A DNA stretch of 64,000 nt, taken from NCBI RefSeq assembly GCF_900107935.1, contig NZ_FNVG01000016.1, positions 42,390 through 106,389 of the forward strand. The letters run 5' to 3'. This DNA is from Vibrio hangzhouensis (lineage in GTDB: Bacteria > Pseudomonadota > Gammaproteobacteria > Enterobacterales > Vibrionaceae). The notes under the pieces were generated by a model. It worked only from the letters and a program-made list of their open reading frames with translations. It ran no database searches and had not been told where the DNA came from. Positions 8,939 through 18,671 of this stretch are shown here, piece by piece. How positions within the stretch are numbered: position 1 is the first letter of the stretch; every line of letters begins with the position of its first letter. The translations under genes were made by a program, and so were the position numbers.

Positions 8939-8950
8939 CGACTAAAGTTG
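8939..8950. promoter_or_regulatory. Candidate CrbR operator upstream of the DUF4212-symporter operon
   Basis: CGACTAAAGTTG, a near-palindrome (CGACT-AA-AGTTG), is centred 83 bp before the start codon at 9028. It matches the sites at 16747-16758 and 19384-19395. Its assignment to CrbR is inference from shared position in front of acetate-switch genes. Confidence 0.5.
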
Positions 8951-9027
8951 CACTGAGTTCTTGCCAACAGCCTGCTACCTTATTAAACGTAACAATACGT
9001 TAACACCACACTATAAAGGAGAAGGCC

Positions 9028-9294
9028 ATGGCGTTCGAATCATCAGAACAAGCTCAAGCCTATTGGAAGGAAAATCTAGGGATCATGGGTTCCCTACTAG
9101 CCATTTGGTTTATCGTGTCTTACGGCGCAGGAATCCTGTTTGTCGACGCACTTAATGCAATTCAATTTGGTGGCTTCAAGTTAGGCTTCTGGTTTGCACA
9201 ACAGGGGTCAATCTACACCTTCGTTGCCCTGATATTTGTCTATGTCGCTCGTATGAACGCTCTCGACAAGAAATACAACGTACACGAAGATTAA
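9028..9294 (+). CDS. DUF4212 small subunit of a sodium:solute symporter
   Basis: An 88-residue membrane protein with two hydrophobic segments (about 20-42 and 55-75) and the family traits QAYWKENL near the start and WFAQQGSIYTFVALIFVYV. DUF4212 proteins are small partners that always precede a large sodium:solute symporter gene; here that gene starts 12 bp downstream. A clear AAGGAGAAGG ribosome site precedes the ATG. In Vibrio and Shewanella this pair belongs to the acetate-response gene set and is thought to import acetate or a related monocarboxylate; the substrate is inferred. Confidence 0.9.
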   Translation: MAFESSEQAQAYWKENLGIMGSLLAIWFIVSYGAGILFVDALNAIQFGGFKLGFWFAQQGSIYTFVALIFVYVARMNALDKKYNVHED

Positions 9295-9306
9295 GAGGCA
9301 GTAATC

Positions 9307-11010
9307 ATGGATATTCAAACTTGGACGTTTATTCTTGTTGGCATCACCTTCGCGCTCTATATCGGGATCGCGATTTGGGCACGTGCAGGCTCAACCAGTG
9401 AGTTTTATGTTGCTGGTGGTGGTGTTCACCCTGTCGCAAACGGTATGGCGACAGCAGCTGACTGGATGTCAGCGGCATCTTTCATTTCAATGGCAGGTAT
9501 CATCTCATTTATCGGTTATGATGGTGCGGTATACCTTATGGGTTGGACTGGCGGTTACGTACTCCTTGCCCTTTGCTTAGCCCCTTATTTACGTAAGTTC
9601 GGCAAGTTCACCGTGCCAGATTTCATCGGCGATCGCTACTACTCGAAAACTGCACGTATGGTTGCGGTATTCTGTGCCATCTTCGTCTCGTTCACTTATG
9701 TGGCCGGTCAGATGCGCGGTGTGGGCGTGGTATTCTCCCGTTTCCTCGAAGTCGACATTAACCTAGGTATCGTCATCGGTATGGCCATCGTATTCTTCTA
9801 TGCGGTAATGGGTGGCATGAAAGGGATTACTTATACTCAGGTTGCGCAGTACTGTGTGCTTATCTTCGCCTTCCTGGTGCCAGCTGTCTTTACCTCATTG
9901 ATGATGACAGGCTCGGTATTCCCACAAGTCGGCTTTGGCTCGACCATTACAGGTTCGGAGACCTATCTGCTCGATAAACTCGACGGACTGACTCAGGAAC
10001 TGGGCTTCACCGCCTATACCGATGGTTCCAAGAGTATGGTTGACGTCTTCTTCATCTGTGCAGCACTGATGGTGGGCACAGCGGGTCTACCGCACGTAAT
10101 CATCCGCTTCTTTACCGTTCCACGCGTAAAAGATGCACGTATCTCAGCAGGTTGGGCTCTAGTATTCATATCACTACTTTACACAACGGCCCCTGCGGTA
10201 GCCGCATTTGCTCGCGTTAACATGATCGACACCATTAATGGTCCGGATATGAAAGGCGTTCAAGCAGAAGAAGCACCAAGCTGGTATAAAAACTGGGAAA
10301 GCACAGGCCTTGTGGGTTGGGAAGATAAGAACGGCGATGGCCGTATGTTCTACTCAGGTGATGAGCGCAACGAGATGAAGATCAACCGCGATATCATCGT
10401 ACTGGCTTCTCCAGAACTGGCTCAACTACCAAACTGGGTTGTCGCACTACTAGCAGCAGGTGGTCTGGCAGCGGCACTATCAACGGCAGCGGGTCTACTA
10501 CTGGTTATTTCGACGGCAGTCTCTCATGACTTACTCAAGAAAGGCTTTAAACCCGATATGACCGACAAACAGGAGCTCATGTATGCACGGATAGGCGCGG
10601 CAGCAGCGGTTATCGGTGCGGGTTACCTAGGTATTAACCCACCAGGCTTCGTGGCTCAGGTTGTCGCCTTCGCGTTCGGTCTGGCAGCTGCATCCTTCTT
10701 CCCTGCCATTATTCTGGGCATCTTCTATAAGAAGATGAACAAAGAGGGTGCTATCGCAGGTATGCTTTCGGGTATCTTGTTTACTGCGGCTTACATCATT
10801 TACTTCAAGTTTGTAAACCCAGCAGCAAATACACCAGACAACTGGCTATTCGGCATCAGCCCAGAGGGTATCGGTACTCTAGGTATGTGTCTAAACTTCA
10901 CCGTCTCGATTGTGGTTAACAAATTTACTGCTGAAGTACCGCAAGACGTTCAAGACATGGTTGAGTCTATTCGCTATCCGAAAGGTGCGGGTGCTGCGCA
11001 CAACCACTAA
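9307..11010 (+). CDS. Sodium:solute symporter, large subunit (ActP-like)
   Basis: A 567-residue SSS-family symporter with about 13 membrane segments. The sodium symporter signature region is present (AAGGLAAALSTAAGLLLVIS around residue 380-400), as is the early GGGVHPVANGMATAADWMSAASF segment typical of the acetate permease branch. It carries a hydrophilic insertion (about 320-360) with a calcium-loop-like EDKNGDGRM stretch, common in the subgroup that pairs with DUF4212. It forms a two-gene operon with the upstream small subunit and probably imports acetate or another short monocarboxylate under CrbRS control. Confidence 0.88.
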   Translation: MDIQTWTFILVGITFALYIGIAIWARAGSTSEFYVAGGGVHPVANGMATAADWMSAASFISMAGIISFIGYDGAVYLMGWTGGYVLLALCLAPYLRKFGKFTVPDFIGDRYYSKTARMVAVFCAIFVSFTYVAGQMRGVGVVFSRFLEVDINLGIVIGMAIVFFYAVMGGMKGITYTQVAQYCVLIFAFLVPAVFTSLMMTGSVFPQVGFGSTITGSETYLLDKLDGLTQELGFTAYTDGSKSMVDVFFICAALMVGTAGLPHVIIRFFTVPRVKDARISAGWALVFISLLYTTAPAVAAFARVNMIDTINGPDMKGVQAEEAPSWYKNWESTGLVGWEDKNGDGRMFYSGDERNEMKINRDIIVLASPELAQLPNWVVALLAAGGLAAALSTAAGLLLVISTAVSHDLLKKGFKPDMTDKQELMYARIGAAAAVIGAGYLGINPPGFVAQVVAFAFGLAAASFFPAIILGIFYKKMNKEGAIAGMLSGILFTAAYIIYFKFVNPAANTPDNWLFGISPEGIGTLGMCLNFTVSIVVNKFTAEVPQDVQDMVESIRYPKGAGAAHNH

Positions 11011-11028
11011 CCTTTGAAACAAAAAACA

Positions 11029-11057
11029 AAGCCACCGCACATTGCGGTGGCTTTTTT
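11029..11057 (+). terminator. Intrinsic terminator after the symporter operon
   Basis: The stem AAGCCACCGCA / TGCGGTGGCTT is followed by seven Ts, and is preceded by an A-rich run so it may also serve the convergent DUF3316 gene. Confidence 0.88.
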
Positions 11058-11077
11058 TGTACTAACGAAACTACCGT

Positions 11078-11416
11078 TTAATCAAAACGTGAGAAACGAT
11101 ACTCAACATTCACAAAACCCTGATACATCATGTTACCGCTGGTATCCTCAACCTGATTTACTTCCACCTCAGAGTCGTAGATTTTCACGCTGTCATGCAC
11201 AAGCTTTTTGTGTGGCGTTCTTAAGTCGAACACTAACTCATGAGACTGTTTTGCATTAAGCTGCTCCATAATTTGATTGCCTTCCGCAACCGCCTCAGCC
11301 TCTGATGCGTACATAGCAGTGTGAACACCGCCATTACCGTAAATATTGTCATACTGCGCATAAGACACAGCAGGAACAACGGCGAGAATTGCTGCAAGAG
11401 ATAATAATTTTTTCAT
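11078..11416 (-). CDS. DUF3316 family secreted protein
   Basis: A 112-residue protein with a clear signal peptide (MKKLLSLAAILAVVPAVSYA, cleavage near 20) and a compact mature domain of about 90 residues. Features such as AYASEAEA-like helices and a C-terminal QGFVNVEYRFSRFD strand fit DUF3316, a family found mainly in vibrios. The function is unknown. A GAGGT ribosome site sits before the ATG. It is monocistronic, with a long upstream leader region. Confidence 0.8.
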   Translation of the reverse strand: MKKLLSLAAILAVVPAVSYAQYDNIYGNGGVHTAMYASEAEAVAEGNQIMEQLNAKQSHELVFDLRTPHKKLVHDSVKIYDSEVEVNQVEDTSGNMMYQGFVNVEYRFSRFD

Positions 11417-11893
11417 GATGACACCTCATAAAGCCATAGCCCGTAGGGCATACCGACATTGGGTGAACGTTCAACGACCTAACGCCCAGCCAAATCCTCC
11501 GTTACGACGAAGGCTTACCTAAAAAGTATTAAAAACAGAAATCACGCCAAGAAAGAAAATTGCTTCGATTTCTTAACATTCAAAGCCCCATTTCTGCTAA
11601 AAACTGTCCTAAAGATGACCTGATCCAGATCTCAAAAATTTCAATAAAACTATCAAATTGACCTGAAAACATGTAACCAACTGTTAATAAAGACAATAAA
11701 TCCTGTTAAATTCATGATTCAAATCACGCTAAGATGAAATCTCTATGAAACTTATTTATTGCTTGTTATTAAGAATAGCTCAGTGAAAGTAAAGCGTCTG
11801 TCAAGAAAGGTAAATTTACTGCAGTGCTGGGTAAAGATGAGCCTCGGGTGCACATTTCTTGTGTACACCCTACAAAAGATAAAATGACAAAAA
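11417..11893. other. 477-bp intergenic region between DUF3316 gene and crbS
   Basis: No credible protein gene is seen. The part next to the DUF3316 gene (about 11430-11520) is richer in G+C and contains inverted repeats, including the palindrome TGAACGTTCA at 11464-11473 and GCCCGTAGGGC at 11449-11459, so it may form a structured leader. The rest is AT-rich. An imperfect hairpin GGGTGCACA...TGTGTACACCC at 11846-11870 lies just past the crbS stop but lacks a T tract on either strand. Confidence 0.5.
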
Positions 11894-14800
11894 CTAAGAA
11901 CGGTTTAATATCGCCCTTAATTTCAACGGCTTAACAGGCTTGGCTATAAAGCCAAATCCATTTGACTTGATTCCTTCCAGCATAGACTCCGTTCTGTCGG
12001 CACTAATAATGACTCCATTAAAGGCATCCCCCATACGTAAACGGAACTGCTGTAACACCTCCAGACCAGTGCGACCGTTATCCAGACGATAGTCAGAAAG
12101 GATCACATCCGGAGCCCATCCCTCATCTAAGTGTTTCAGACTGGCTACCAAATCCACAGCGGTGCGCACATCACACCCCCAACGTTTCAACAACGTCTCC
12201 ATTCCCACCAAAATATCGGGTTCGTTGTCCACACAAAGCACTTTCAGGTGGCTAAGACCGGAGTCCTGAGCAGGCTTTGCTTTGCTTGGTGCAGGTGCCG
12301 CTTCACTGGCGGTATCCAGGGTAATAGAAAAGACACTGCCACGATCGGGCCATGAACGCATCGAAATCTGATGATTGAGCACTCGGGCGATACCACGCGA
12401 TATTGCCAGACCTAAGCCTAATCCCTGATCCGCTCTGGCCTGATCGACCCGGGTAAACTCATTGAAGATCTCTTTTTGTTTATCTTCCGCTATGCCGATA
12501 CCATCATCCCAGACATCTATTCTCACCCTGCCATTTACACGCCTTGCGCCGAGTAACACCTTACCTTCCGGATTGTAACGAAACGCATTGGTGAGAAAGT
12601 TTTGCAGTACACGCCGCAACAGCTTAGGGTCAGACTTGACGATCAGAGAACTGGTAACCACAGAGAAGCGGATATGCTGACCTTTCGAGATAGCACTGAA
12701 CTCGGCCTCAAGGTTATTAAAGACTTCTGACAGCGGAAAACCTCTCACATTGGTCTGTAGTTTGCCCGATTCCAATCGGGAAATATCCAGCAGATCACCA
12801 ATCAGCTCTTCCGCAGCGCCCAGCGCGCTCTCAATATGAGAAGAGAGCTGTCGGGTCTCATCGTCTTTACTCGCTTCCGACAACGAAGAAGCAAACAGGC
12901 GCGCGGCGTTGAGTGGCTGCATCAAATCGTGACTGACTGCGGCCAAGAAGCGCATTTTTGACTGAGATTCAGATTCTGATTTTCGGGTCGCAAGTACCAG
13001 ACGTTGATTAAGCTGCTCCAGCTCTTTCGTGCGTTCGATCACGCGCTCTTCCAAACGTTCATTAGCATCGAGAAGAGCACTCTCCGCTTCGCGGAATACC
13101 GTAATATCGGTAAAGCTCATAACAAACCCTCCCCCCGGCATCGGATTGCCCTGCACTTCAATCACACTGCCGTCCTGCCTCACGCGAGAGGAACGATGCG
13201 GCGAGCCTTGCTCCAGATAATAAATGCGTTTACGCACATGCTCATTGGGATCCCCCGGACCACACAATCCCTGCTCTGCATTGTGGCGAATCACATCCGC
13301 AATAGGCCTGCCTACCTGTATGAGGCCTGCAGGGAAGCTAAACAGTTCCAGATAGCGTCGGTTCCACGCCACCAGCCGAAGCTGTTTGTCGACCACAGCA
13401 ATTCCCTGGCCAATATGTTCAATTGCACCTTGCAACAAGCCCCGACTGAAGTGGTACAGCTCCGACGCTTCGTCGACAATGGTCGCCACCTCTTCCAGCT
13501 GCATGTTTCGACCTTGCAATGCCGAGGTCAGTACCAGCTTGGCAGAGGACGCACCAAACACCCCGGCGAGAACCCGTTCCGTATGCCTAATCAGTTCGGC
13601 AGAGGCCTGCTGATTAGGCAGCAGCTGGCGCTCCTGCTGTTTCCAGTATTGACGAAAAGCACTTCTTACTCGAGTCCGCCCAACAAAGCGAGACGCCAAC
13701 ATTTCCAGTTCCGCAACCGTCACCCGGCTCTGATACAGGCTCAGATTTTCGCTTTCCGGCAACGGCGTACCAACGAATGAGGCCGACTGCAAACGCTCAG
13801 TCAAACTGGCTCGGGTGGCCAGTGATACCGCAACAAAACAGAGCGCATTGAGCACGACACTGATCAGCATCCCCCAGTCCGAACTGGCGATATTCAGAGT
13901 CGAAAGAAAGTCCGGCGGTGTGATCACCCGAATCAGTAAGTTGCTGGTTTCATCGCCCGCCAGCAGACCTGTCTCACTCATCAAGGTAATGAGCCAAATC
14001 GCGAAGCCGACAAACAGTCCGACATATACACCTTTACGGTTCCCCAGTCGCCAGTACATACCACCTATCAATGCGGGAGCAAATTGTGTGATAGCAGAGA
14101 AGGATAAAAAACCGATAGCCGACAACGAATGAATCGTATCTAGCGCCTGATAAAACAGCCAGGCACCAAACAACAGCAAACAGATCAAAGCTCGGCGAAT
14201 GACCAGTAACAGGCCAGATAAATGACGGTGGGAACGATGCGCCAATTTGATTCGACGCAACAACAAAGGCATGACTAAATCATTCGATACCATGATCGCC
14301 AGAGCAATGGTAGAGACAATCACCATTCCACTCGCCGCAGAGGTCCCTCCCAGGAAAGCCAATAAAGCAATATTATTCGCTTCCGCAAATTTAGGAATAC
14401 TGATGACATAAGTATCCGGCGAGGTCCCCATCAGCAACCCCTGCCCGACCCAGGCAATGGGCAGCACGAACAATCCCATTAACACCAGATAAGCGGGGAA
14501 TAACCATCGCGCAGTATGCAGGTCCTGAGCGCGTTCATTTTCAACCACAATGGTATGAAACTGTCTTGGCAAGCAGACTATCGCCATCATAGTCAGCGCC
14601 GTATGAATCAACAGTGTTGGCAGGTTTGGGGATTGGTACGTGCTGGACGCCAGTTCAGCCAGATGGATATCCGGGCGTTGCCAGGCCAGATAAAGAATGA
14701 ATACACCGACAACCAGAAACGCCACCAGTTTGACGATCGACTCGAAGGCGACTGCCATCATCATGCCTCGGTGGTGTTCAGTGTTGTCGATATGCCGCGT

Positions 14801-15322
14801 CCCGAACAACATGGTAAATATCGCCAGCGCCCCCACCACAAACCATGATATATGGGTATCCTGATACCCCAGTTCGCTGGCAAGATTGGGAGCAACGACG
14901 TCCAGCCCCATAGTGATGCCACGCAGTTGCAGTGCGATGTAAGGCAGGATCCCGGCAACGGCAATCAGAGTCACGACAACGGCTAGCCCTTGTGACTTAC
15001 CATATCTGGCTGCAATAAAGTCGGCGATAGAGGTGATATGTTCGCGTTTGGCGATAAGTATAAGGCGGGCGATCACTCGCCAGCCCAAGGTAAAGACAAT
15101 AATCGGAGCGACGTAGATAGGCAGGAAGGCCCAGGGGTTAGCGCTCGCCTGACCGACCGTGCCATAAAACGTCCAGGACGTGCAATACACAGCAATGGAC
15201 AGGCTGTACACCCACGGTCGCCAATTCGACAACCATTTTTTCTGTCGGTCTCCGTACCAGGCAATGAGAAATAAGATGCCCAGGTACGCGAGGGAGACGG
15301 GGACGACTATCCATCCTTGCAT
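11894..15322 (-). CDS. crbS: Hybrid sensor histidine kinase with sodium/solute symporter domain, CrbS
   Basis: A 1142-residue inner-membrane sensor. Residues 1 to about 500 form an SSS-type transporter with 12-13 helices. A linker (STAC-like) and a PAS domain (about 635-740) follow, then a coiled-coil and HisKA with His798 in AAVSHDLMQPLN. The HATPase domain (NAFRYNPEGKVLL, DDGIGIAEDK, GLGLGLAISRG) precedes a C-terminal receiver with Asp1077 in DVILSDYRLD and a lysine in FIAKPVKP. This architecture is that of CrbS, which with CrbR controls acs and acetate consumption in Vibrio and Pseudomonas. It faces away from the symporter operon and is separated from crbR by four genes. Confidence 0.9.
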   Translation of the reverse strand: MQGWIVVPVSLAYLGILFLIAWYGDRQKKWLSNWRPWVYSLSIAVYCTSWTFYGTVGQASANPWAFLPIYVAPIIVFTLGWRVIARLILIAKREHITSIADFIAARYGKSQGLAVVVTLIAVAGILPYIALQLRGITMGLDVVAPNLASELGYQDTHISWFVVGALAIFTMLFGTRHIDNTEHHRGMMMAVAFESIVKLVAFLVVGVFILYLAWQRPDIHLAELASSTYQSPNLPTLLIHTALTMMAIVCLPRQFHTIVVENERAQDLHTARWLFPAYLVLMGLFVLPIAWVGQGLLMGTSPDTYVISIPKFAEANNIALLAFLGGTSAASGMVIVSTIALAIMVSNDLVMPLLLRRIKLAHRSHRHLSGLLLVIRRALICLLLFGAWLFYQALDTIHSLSAIGFLSFSAITQFAPALIGGMYWRLGNRKGVYVGLFVGFAIWLITLMSETGLLAGDETSNLLIRVITPPDFLSTLNIASSDWGMLISVVLNALCFVAVSLATRASLTERLQSASFVGTPLPESENLSLYQSRVTVAELEMLASRFVGRTRVRSAFRQYWKQQERQLLPNQQASAELIRHTERVLAGVFGASSAKLVLTSALQGRNMQLEEVATIVDEASELYHFSRGLLQGAIEHIGQGIAVVDKQLRLVAWNRRYLELFSFPAGLIQVGRPIADVIRHNAEQGLCGPGDPNEHVRKRIYYLEQGSPHRSSRVRQDGSVIEVQGNPMPGGGFVMSFTDITVFREAESALLDANERLEERVIERTKELEQLNQRLVLATRKSESESQSKMRFLAAVSHDLMQPLNAARLFASSLSEASKDDETRQLSSHIESALGAAEELIGDLLDISRLESGKLQTNVRGFPLSEVFNNLEAEFSAISKGQHIRFSVVTSSLIVKSDPKLLRRVLQNFLTNAFRYNPEGKVLLGARRVNGRVRIDVWDDGIGIAEDKQKEIFNEFTRVDQARADQGLGLGLAISRGIARVLNHQISMRSWPDRGSVFSITLDTASEAAPAPSKAKPAQDSGLSHLKVLCVDNEPDILVGMETLLKRWGCDVRTAVDLVASLKHLDEGWAPDVILSDYRLDNGRTGLEVLQQFRLRMGDAFNGVIISADRTESMLEGIKSNGFGFIAKPVKPLKLRAILNRS

Positions 15323-15393
15323 TGTGTGATATCCCTTTAAATTCCTTAATGATTATTTAAAGGGCTATCGGTATTTTTCTCAAATGTCGCGCA

Positions 15394-16581
15394 TCAATTC
15401 TGTGGCTCAGGCTGAGAATTTTCGTTGATATCACGCAGCGCTTTGTTGGCAGGCTCTACTTTGATAAACAGCGCTAGCAGTCCCATCACAGCCATACCCC
15501 AGAACACACCCGCTCCCCAGCGTTCATAACCCCATCCACTAACAGCCATCATCAGTGCAATAAAGGCCCCCAACGGAATGGCGTTGTAGAGTGCCTGCAA
15601 GGCAACCATCTTGTTTGCATCAGATTTTTGGATGTACTGGATAGCGGCAATATGCGCGATGGCGAACGTAACACCATGCAGCAGTTGGATCACTACCAGC
15701 GCTCCCACCGCCGTCGTTGATGCCGTCAGTCCCCAGCGAACCATCACCCCCACCGAAGATACGACAAACAGCGTACGCAGCGACCAACCCGCAAACCACT
15801 TGTTACTAAATGCAAACAACAGTACTTCAGAGACCACACCCAAACTCCACAAATAACCAATCAGGCTTTCTGGATGGCCGGCTTCTTTCCAGTAAATGGA
15901 ACTGAAACTGTAATAGGCCGCATGACTGCCCTGAATAAGGGCAATCAACACTAAGAAACGAATAATAGACCAGTCTTTAAGAAGTGCCGTTAACTTAGGT
16001 CGCACCACATCTTTATCGCTTTGTGACGTCGGCATACAAGCCGGATTTCTCATCACCAGTAACATGGAGAACACAAAACCTGCGATCGCGGTGTAGACAA
16101 TCATGTTGGCACCAAATTGGGAAGCCAAATACCCCACGACCGAAGAACCGGCGATAAAAGCAATCGAGCCCCATAAACGCGTCCGGCCATAATCCAGCAT
16201 ATTGCGGTTGGCATAGTGATTGGCCATGGCATCAGACAACGGCACCACAGGCCCAAAACTCAAATTAAACAGCACCGTCACAACAGCAAGCATGACAAAA
16301 CTCGGCCCGGCCGCCAAATGCACAGCGACAAACAAGGTACAAGCCAGCGTGGCCCAACGAAGCGCAGGAATCAAACTCTCTGCCTTATGGATTCTTGGCG
16401 TGATCAATAGGTTAGCAATGCAGCGGGTGGCAAAGCCCAGCCCCATCAACAAACCCACATCCGCAGCAGAGACGCCCAGGTCCTCAAACCACAACGCCCA
16501 GAACGGCAGATATACGCCATAGGCAAAAAAGAAACCAAATAAGTATTGGGAGACCCAGGCAAATGGGGATGGACTCAACAT
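15394..16581 (-). CDS. MFS transporter, HcaT-like (PPP family)
   Basis: A 395-residue major facilitator with 12 predicted membrane segments. The start FGFFFAYGVYLPFWALWFEDLGVSA and the early GLGFATRCIANLL motif resemble HcaT, the E. coli 3-phenylpropionate permease, and the LacY-like phenylpropionate permease group. The real substrate is unknown; no catabolic genes for aromatics are nearby. It lies 71 bp upstream of crbS on the same strand, so the two may be partly co-transcribed, and diverges from the DUF294 gene. Confidence 0.82.
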   Translation of the reverse strand: MLSPSPFAWVSQYLFGFFFAYGVYLPFWALWFEDLGVSAADVGLLMGLGFATRCIANLLITPRIHKAESLIPALRWATLACTLFVAVHLAAGPSFVMLAVVTVLFNLSFGPVVPLSDAMANHYANRNMLDYGRTRLWGSIAFIAGSSVVGYLASQFGANMIVYTAIAGFVFSMLLVMRNPACMPTSQSDKDVVRPKLTALLKDWSIIRFLVLIALIQGSHAAYYSFSSIYWKEAGHPESLIGYLWSLGVVSEVLLFAFSNKWFAGWSLRTLFVVSSVGVMVRWGLTASTTAVGALVVIQLLHGVTFAIAHIAAIQYIQKSDANKMVALQALYNAIPLGAFIALMMAVSGWGYERWGAGVFWGMAVMGLLALFIKVEPANKALRDINENSQPEPQN

Positions 16582-16746
16582 AACAACAAACCTAAAACCA
16601 ACGACAGAACAATAAACACAGAAAACTCTGGATAAAAACGCGGCTATTATGCCGTGCCAGTGACATTCAAAAAAGGGAATTGTTTTGGTAAATCCATTTC
16701 CTCATATCCGCAATCATTCGCTTACTGGCGTTCCAGCGCTGGTATT

Positions 16747-16758
16747 CGACTAAAGTCG
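16747..16758. promoter_or_regulatory. Candidate CrbR operator upstream of the DUF294 gene
   Basis: CGACTAAAGTCG is a perfect inverted repeat with 5-bp arms CGACT / AGTCG around AA. It ends 64 bp before the start codon at 16823 and is the best-formed of three related sites (others at 8939 and 19384). Confidence 0.5.
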
Positions 16759-16822
16759 TCTGGAGGTTATGGTCGAATTTGCCAGACTATCAACATAGAC
16801 ACAGGAAACGGAGCCTGCTTTT

Positions 16823-18649
16823 ATGCCTGACAAATTCAATATGTCGTCGCCCCCTTTTGACCGACTCAGTGAGCAGCAACAAAATCAGCTAAGAGCCGCT
16901 CTCGACGTCGCTTACTTCCGTGATAAAGACACCCTGTTGAAAGCTGGAACAGAAAGCGACTGCCTGTTTATCATCATCAAAGGCTCCGTAGAAGAACGCG
17001 ATGCCCAAACACAAGAGGTGTATGCGCACTACACTTATGACGATATGTTTGATGTCAGAGCCTTACTTGGTGGTCGGGTCAAACACAATTATATTGCGCT
17101 GGAAGACACGCTGGTCTATCTGCTCCCTAAATCCGTATTCTTATCACTGTACGACGAAAATGGTCAGTTTGCCGCCTACTTTGATACCAGTCTGGCCACT
17201 CGTCAGCAATTGATCGAAGAGGCTCAAAAGCAGCAAAATCTGGCCGAGTTCATTCTCACCAAAGTAGACGAAGACATCTATCATCCTCCGCTGATTCTGT
17301 CTTCACATCTATCCATTACGGAAGTGACTGAGCAGCTACTCAGCCATGGCGTGGATGCCGCACTGATAGAACTGGACAGCAATGATACGAGACTGACGAA
17401 GCATCCGGCTGCTTTGCCCTTTGGTATTGTAACCCGAACCAATATGCTGCACGCCGTAGTGCTGGATCAACAGCCCAACAACACTGCCATCGGCCAGATT
17501 GCCACTTTTCCAGTCCATCAGGTCGAAAAAGAAGAATTTTTGTTCAATGCCATGGTCACCATGACCCGACAACGGGTAAAAAGACTGATGGTGTGTGATG
17601 GGAAAACACCAGTAGGCATGTTGGATATGACCCAAATCCTCAGCGCCTTTTCCACTCACTCCCACGTCCTGTCACTGAGTATTGCAAGAGCCAATAACAT
17701 TGATGAACTCGCCCTTGCCTCCAACCGTCAGCAGCAACTGGTTGACAGTCTGGTCACCAACGGAATTCGTACCCGTTTCATGATGGAATTGGTTTCGGCA
17801 CTCAATGAGCAGATCATTGAACGTGCCTTTGAACTGGTTCTGCCACCCGCCATGCACGGTCATTGTTGCTTGCTGGTGATGGGTTCAGAAGGGCGCGGGG
17901 AACAGGTCCTCAAAACTGACCAAGACAATGCACTGATCCTGGAGGACGGCCTTGACTGGCCCAATCGACAAACTGTACTGGAACAGCTCAATCATACTCT
18001 TGCCCGCTTAGGCTACCCACTCTGCCCAGGCAACGTGATGATCAGCAACCCCCATTGGGTGCGAAGCAGCAGTGACTGGAAAACGCACATCGACCACCTG
18101 GTATCACATGCCAACAGTGAAAATGTCATGGAAATTGCGATTCTGGCCGACGCCAGAGCGGTTGCTGGCAACGCTGAATTGCTGCCCCCAATTAAACGTC
18201 ACCTACAACAGCAGATGGAAGGGCAAGAAGTAATCCTGACCGAATTCACTCGCCCAGCCCTGAATTTTGCGGTGCCACTGACTCTGTTTGGCAATGTCAA
18301 AACCTCGAAGCAAGGTGTTGACCTCAAACAAGGGGGGATTTTCCCGATTGTTCACGGTATTCGCGCCATCTGCATGGAATACGGCATTGAGCAAACCAAC
18401 ACCTTCGACCGTATCGACCAGTTAGTGCAAAAACGCGTATTGGAGCTCTCCACCGCAGAAAACCTGGCCGAAGCACTGAAGCACTTCTTTAAGCTCCGGC
18501 TTCAGCAGCAATTGTCACATCACGATACCAGCAACGCGATTCAGCTTAATGATTTAGAGAGACCGGAACGAGATTTGCTCCGACATGGACTGCATGTCGT
18601 GAAAAAGTTCAAGCAATGGTTGGGGTATCACTACCAGATACGCCATTAA
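16823..18649 (+). CDS. cNMP-binding/CBS/DUF294 nucleotidyltransferase-like protein
   Basis: A 608-residue soluble protein with four parts: an N-terminal cyclic-nucleotide-binding fold (about 10-130), a pair of CBS domains (about 155-285), a DUF294 nucleotidyltransferase-like domain, and a C-terminal helical substrate-binding domain (about 475-600). The nucleotidyltransferase signature is intact: Gly354-Ser355-Glu-Gly-Arg-Gly-Glu, then Asp366-x-Asp368, as in GlnD and other Pol-beta-like enzymes. The substrate is unknown. The gene is followed 22 bp later by an exonuclease gene, and both lie between crbS and acs, a recurrent neighbourhood, so a role in carbon-state signalling is likely but unproven. 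Confidence 0.85.
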   Translation: MPDKFNMSSPPFDRLSEQQQNQLRAALDVAYFRDKDTLLKAGTESDCLFIIIKGSVEERDAQTQEVYAHYTYDDMFDVRALLGGRVKHNYIALEDTLVYLLPKSVFLSLYDENGQFAAYFDTSLATRQQLIEEAQKQQNLAEFILTKVDEDIYHPPLILSSHLSITEVTEQLLSHGVDAALIELDSNDTRLTKHPAALPFGIVTRTNMLHAVVLDQQPNNTAIGQIATFPVHQVEKEEFLFNAMVTMTRQRVKRLMVCDGKTPVGMLDMTQILSAFSTHSHVLSLSIARANNIDELALASNRQQQLVDSLVTNGIRTRFMMELVSALNEQIIERAFELVLPPAMHGHCCLLVMGSEGRGEQVLKTDQDNALILEDGLDWPNRQTVLEQLNHTLARLGYPLCPGNVMISNPHWVRSSSDWKTHIDHLVSHANSENVMEIAILADARAVAGNAELLPPIKRHLQQQMEGQEVILTEFTRPALNFAVPLTLFGNVKTSKQGVDLKQGGIFPIVHGIRAICMEYGIEQTNTFDRIDQLVQKRVLELSTAENLAEALKHFFKLRLQQQLSHHDTSNAIQLNDLERPERDLLRHGLHVVKKFKQWLGYHYQIRH

Positions 18650-18671
18650 TTCAGCGAGATGAGGCTGTACG

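Noticed and set aside
11846..11870. Hairpin GGGTGCACA...TGTGTACACCC downstream of crbS as a terminator
   Set aside because: The stem has a 2-nt bulge and neither strand has a T tract after it; noted only in the intergenic entry.
13004..13780. 258-aa rightward frame antisense to crbS
   Set aside because: It mirrors the codons of the PAS/kinase region of crbS; there is no start signal and no recognisable domain.
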